A stretch of DNA of 64,000 bases from Scytonema sp045865695 (GTDB lineage Bacteria > Cyanobacteriota > Cyanobacteriia > Cyanobacteriales > Nostocaceae). Made by a program: the position numbers and the translations under genes. Positions 62,713 through 64,000 of the stretch are shown in pieces. The notes beneath the pieces were generated by a model. That model was not told where the DNA came from. It worked only from the letters and a program-made list of their open reading frames with translations, and searched no databases. The stretch lies in assembly GCF_045865695.1 (NCBI RefSeq), contig NZ_BAACAP010000196.1:1-64000 (forward strand), read 5' to 3'. Every line of letters starts with the position of its first letter. Within the stretch, counting starts at the first letter, position 1.

Positions 62713-64000
62713 TCAAACACTCACTGGAGAGGTTCTTAATTGCAATAACAAACATTGAACTGCTAGGTACTGAGCAAGTGCTTCGATGTTGGGGTACTTC
62801 CAAAAAAGAGTAGGCTCAAGTTCACAGCCAGTCCACCGTGCTAATTCACCCGTCATACTAACTGCCACCGCCGAACTTAAACCGTATGTAGCAAAAGGCT
62901 CCTGAATATCTATCTCGTCTGGGGAAACGAGCAGGGACAGGGCGAGATGAGAAACCAGCCAGGTTGCGATCGCTTCTTCTGTAAAAGCTGGTTTGAACGA
63001 TTTCCCATTGGCTGGCGACTCATTTGAAGAATGCACTTTCCCCCACAGGACTTCTACTTGTTGTTGGATCTGTGGTAAGTTTATTTGTTGAAGACTCGCT
63101 GTCCAATCTCCGACGACATCTAAACTTCCATTCAAAAAACCAACCCGACAAGCATGGCGCTGAATTTTACCACTAGATGTTTTTGGGATACTGGCTGTCT
63201 TCAGTAGCACAACAGCATAAACTTCTAGCTGGTGCTGCTCTGACACTGCTTGACGAACGGCTCTCACCACCTCCATTACATCTAGTTGACGTAAGTAACT
63301 CCGCTCTACCTCTTGCACAATGACTAGCTGTTCAACACCGTTTACCTCCACAGAAAATGCAGCCCCGCAATTCGGTCGCAGTGCTGAATGACTTTTTTGG
63401 ACTGTTAATTCAATATCCTGGGGATAATGATTTTGCCCCCTGATAATAATCACGTCTTTCATTCGACCTGTAACGAACAACTCGCCATCAAGCAAAAATC
63501 CTAAATCTCCCGTGCGTAAAAACGGCCCAACTCCTGTATCTACCAAATATGCCTGAAAGGTTTGCTCGGTCGCTTCATCTCGCATCCAGTAACCTTGCGC
63601 AACCGTGACACCTGACACCCAAATTTCTCCCACTTCTCCAGGAGAGCAGGTTGTCAATGATTCTGGATGCACAATAACAATTCTCGTATCAATTTCGGTA
63701 TATCCACATCCCATTAGAGTTAGCGACCCTGGCTCTTGTTCTTGAGCCTCTACCACGCGATTTTTTCTCAGTTCCTCCGATTGAACTGTATAAAAAGTCG
63801 GTAAGTCTTTGGCTCTGGTAGCAGTTACCTTGAGAGTAGCCTCAGCCAAACCATAACCGGGGCAGAAACTCCTCAGGTTAAAACCACACGGTTTGAACAG
63901 TTCGGCAAACCGTTTGAGAACATCTGCTCTAACTGTCTCAGCACCATTAAGAGCCATACGCCAACTGCTTAAATCTAAATTGGCGAGTTGTTCTGAGGTG
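62713..64000 (-). CDS. Fatty acyl-AMP ligase with C-terminal ACP (5' part beyond the window)
   Basis: The frame is open to 64000 (QLANLDLSSWRMALNGAETVRADVLKRFAELF), so the ATG at 63957 is internal. YGLAEATLKVTATRA, GEVGEIWVSGVTVAQGYW, RTGDLGFLLDGELFVTGRMKDVIIIRGQNHYPQDIE are FAAL motifs of the C-terminal half. The last about 90 residues are an ACP (FATYGLSSAVAVSMTGELA, Ser for the arm). FAALs activate a free fatty acid as adenylate and load it on the ACP, starting the assembly line. PKS follows after 45 bases. The N-terminal ATP site lies outside. Confidence 0.92.
   Translation of the reverse strand, partial: TSEQLANLDLSSWRMALNGAETVRADVLKRFAELFKPCGFNLRSFCPGYGLAEATLKVTATRAKDLPTFYTVQSEELRKNRVVEAQEQEPGSLTLMGCGYTEIDTRIVIVHPESLTTCSPGEVGEIWVSGVTVAQGYWMRDEATEQTFQAYLVDTGVGPFLRTGDLGFLLDGELFVTGRMKDVIIIRGQNHYPQDIELTVQKSHSALRPNCGAAFSVEVNGVEQLVIVQEVERSYLRQLDVMEVVRAVRQAVSEQHQLEVYAVVLLKTASIPKTSSGKIQRHACRVGFLNGSLDVVGDWTASLQQINLPQIQQQVEVLWGKVHSSNESPANGKSFKPAFTEEAIATWLVSHLALSLLVSPDEIDIQEPFATYGLSSAVAVSMTGELARWTGCELEPTLFWKYPNIEALAQYLAVQCLLLQLRTSPVSV

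Overview
The window reads as a filamentous or other large-genome cyanobacterium. The octamer GCGATCGC (HIP1) is scattered throughout. There are FAAL/PKS/NRPS genes, a DUF433/DUF5615 pair and a group II intron maturase of cyanobacterial type, and many short dispersed hairpin repeats of the kind known from Nostocales. No rRNA, tRNA or CRISPR array was recognised. Genus cannot be fixed from this evidence.

Layout. 1-4.9 kb is a graveyard: a P-type ATPase cut by an IS1-like element, a CoA-ligase/acetyltransferase with a large in-frame deletion, an old-yellow-enzyme gene broken by three 28-bp repeats, and an MFS gene with one nonsense codon. 5-13 kb and 18-31 kb form an organosulfur/xenobiotic scavenging island. 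It holds an amidohydrolase, three luciferase-like flavin monooxygenases (SnaA/NtaA and SsuD types), an SfnB/DszC-like flavoenzyme, an AhpD-like protein, a DHA2 exporter, a secreted class I arylsulfatase, an AprA-like flavoprotein with its ferredoxin, a methanethiol oxidase (SBP56), and a dienelactone hydrolase/aldo-keto reductase/VOC trio. Its second half continues at 40-48 kb with an SsuA-type sulfonate-binding lipoprotein, ComB, and a ruined pair of further SsuA genes. No SsuB or SsuC partner lies in the window. 13-18 kb and 31-38 kb are mosaics of truncated genes: an intron remnant, an ISL3 remnant, an integrase start, and pdxJ, comB, Nudix and ssuA fragments. Among them are some intact genes: an M14 carboxypeptidase, a PadR operon, a toxin-antitoxin pair and a HAD phosphatase. 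48-50 kb has a secreted beta-propeller protein. 50.8-64 kb, all on the minus strand, ends in a biosynthetic operon: FAAL-ACP (running off the window), KS-AT-KR-ACP polyketide synthase, C-A-PCP-TE NRPS and an MFS exporter. Its likely product is a 3-hydroxyacyl-glutamine type lipoamino acid or an extension of one.

Two themes stand out. First, a family of very small inserts (24-30 bp, mostly 28 bp, hairpin plus a GCTTCGCGAA-type tail) sits repeatedly inside HIP1 sites, between GCGAT and CGC. Removing them restores reading frames exactly: three copies in the old-yellow-enzyme gene and one in an ssuA gene. One copy creates the stop codon of comB, and in-frame copies sit in the sulfatase signal region and a PKS linker. 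Second, the sulfur island is being duplicated and deleted: at least five loci carry partial copies of genes that are intact elsewhere in the window.
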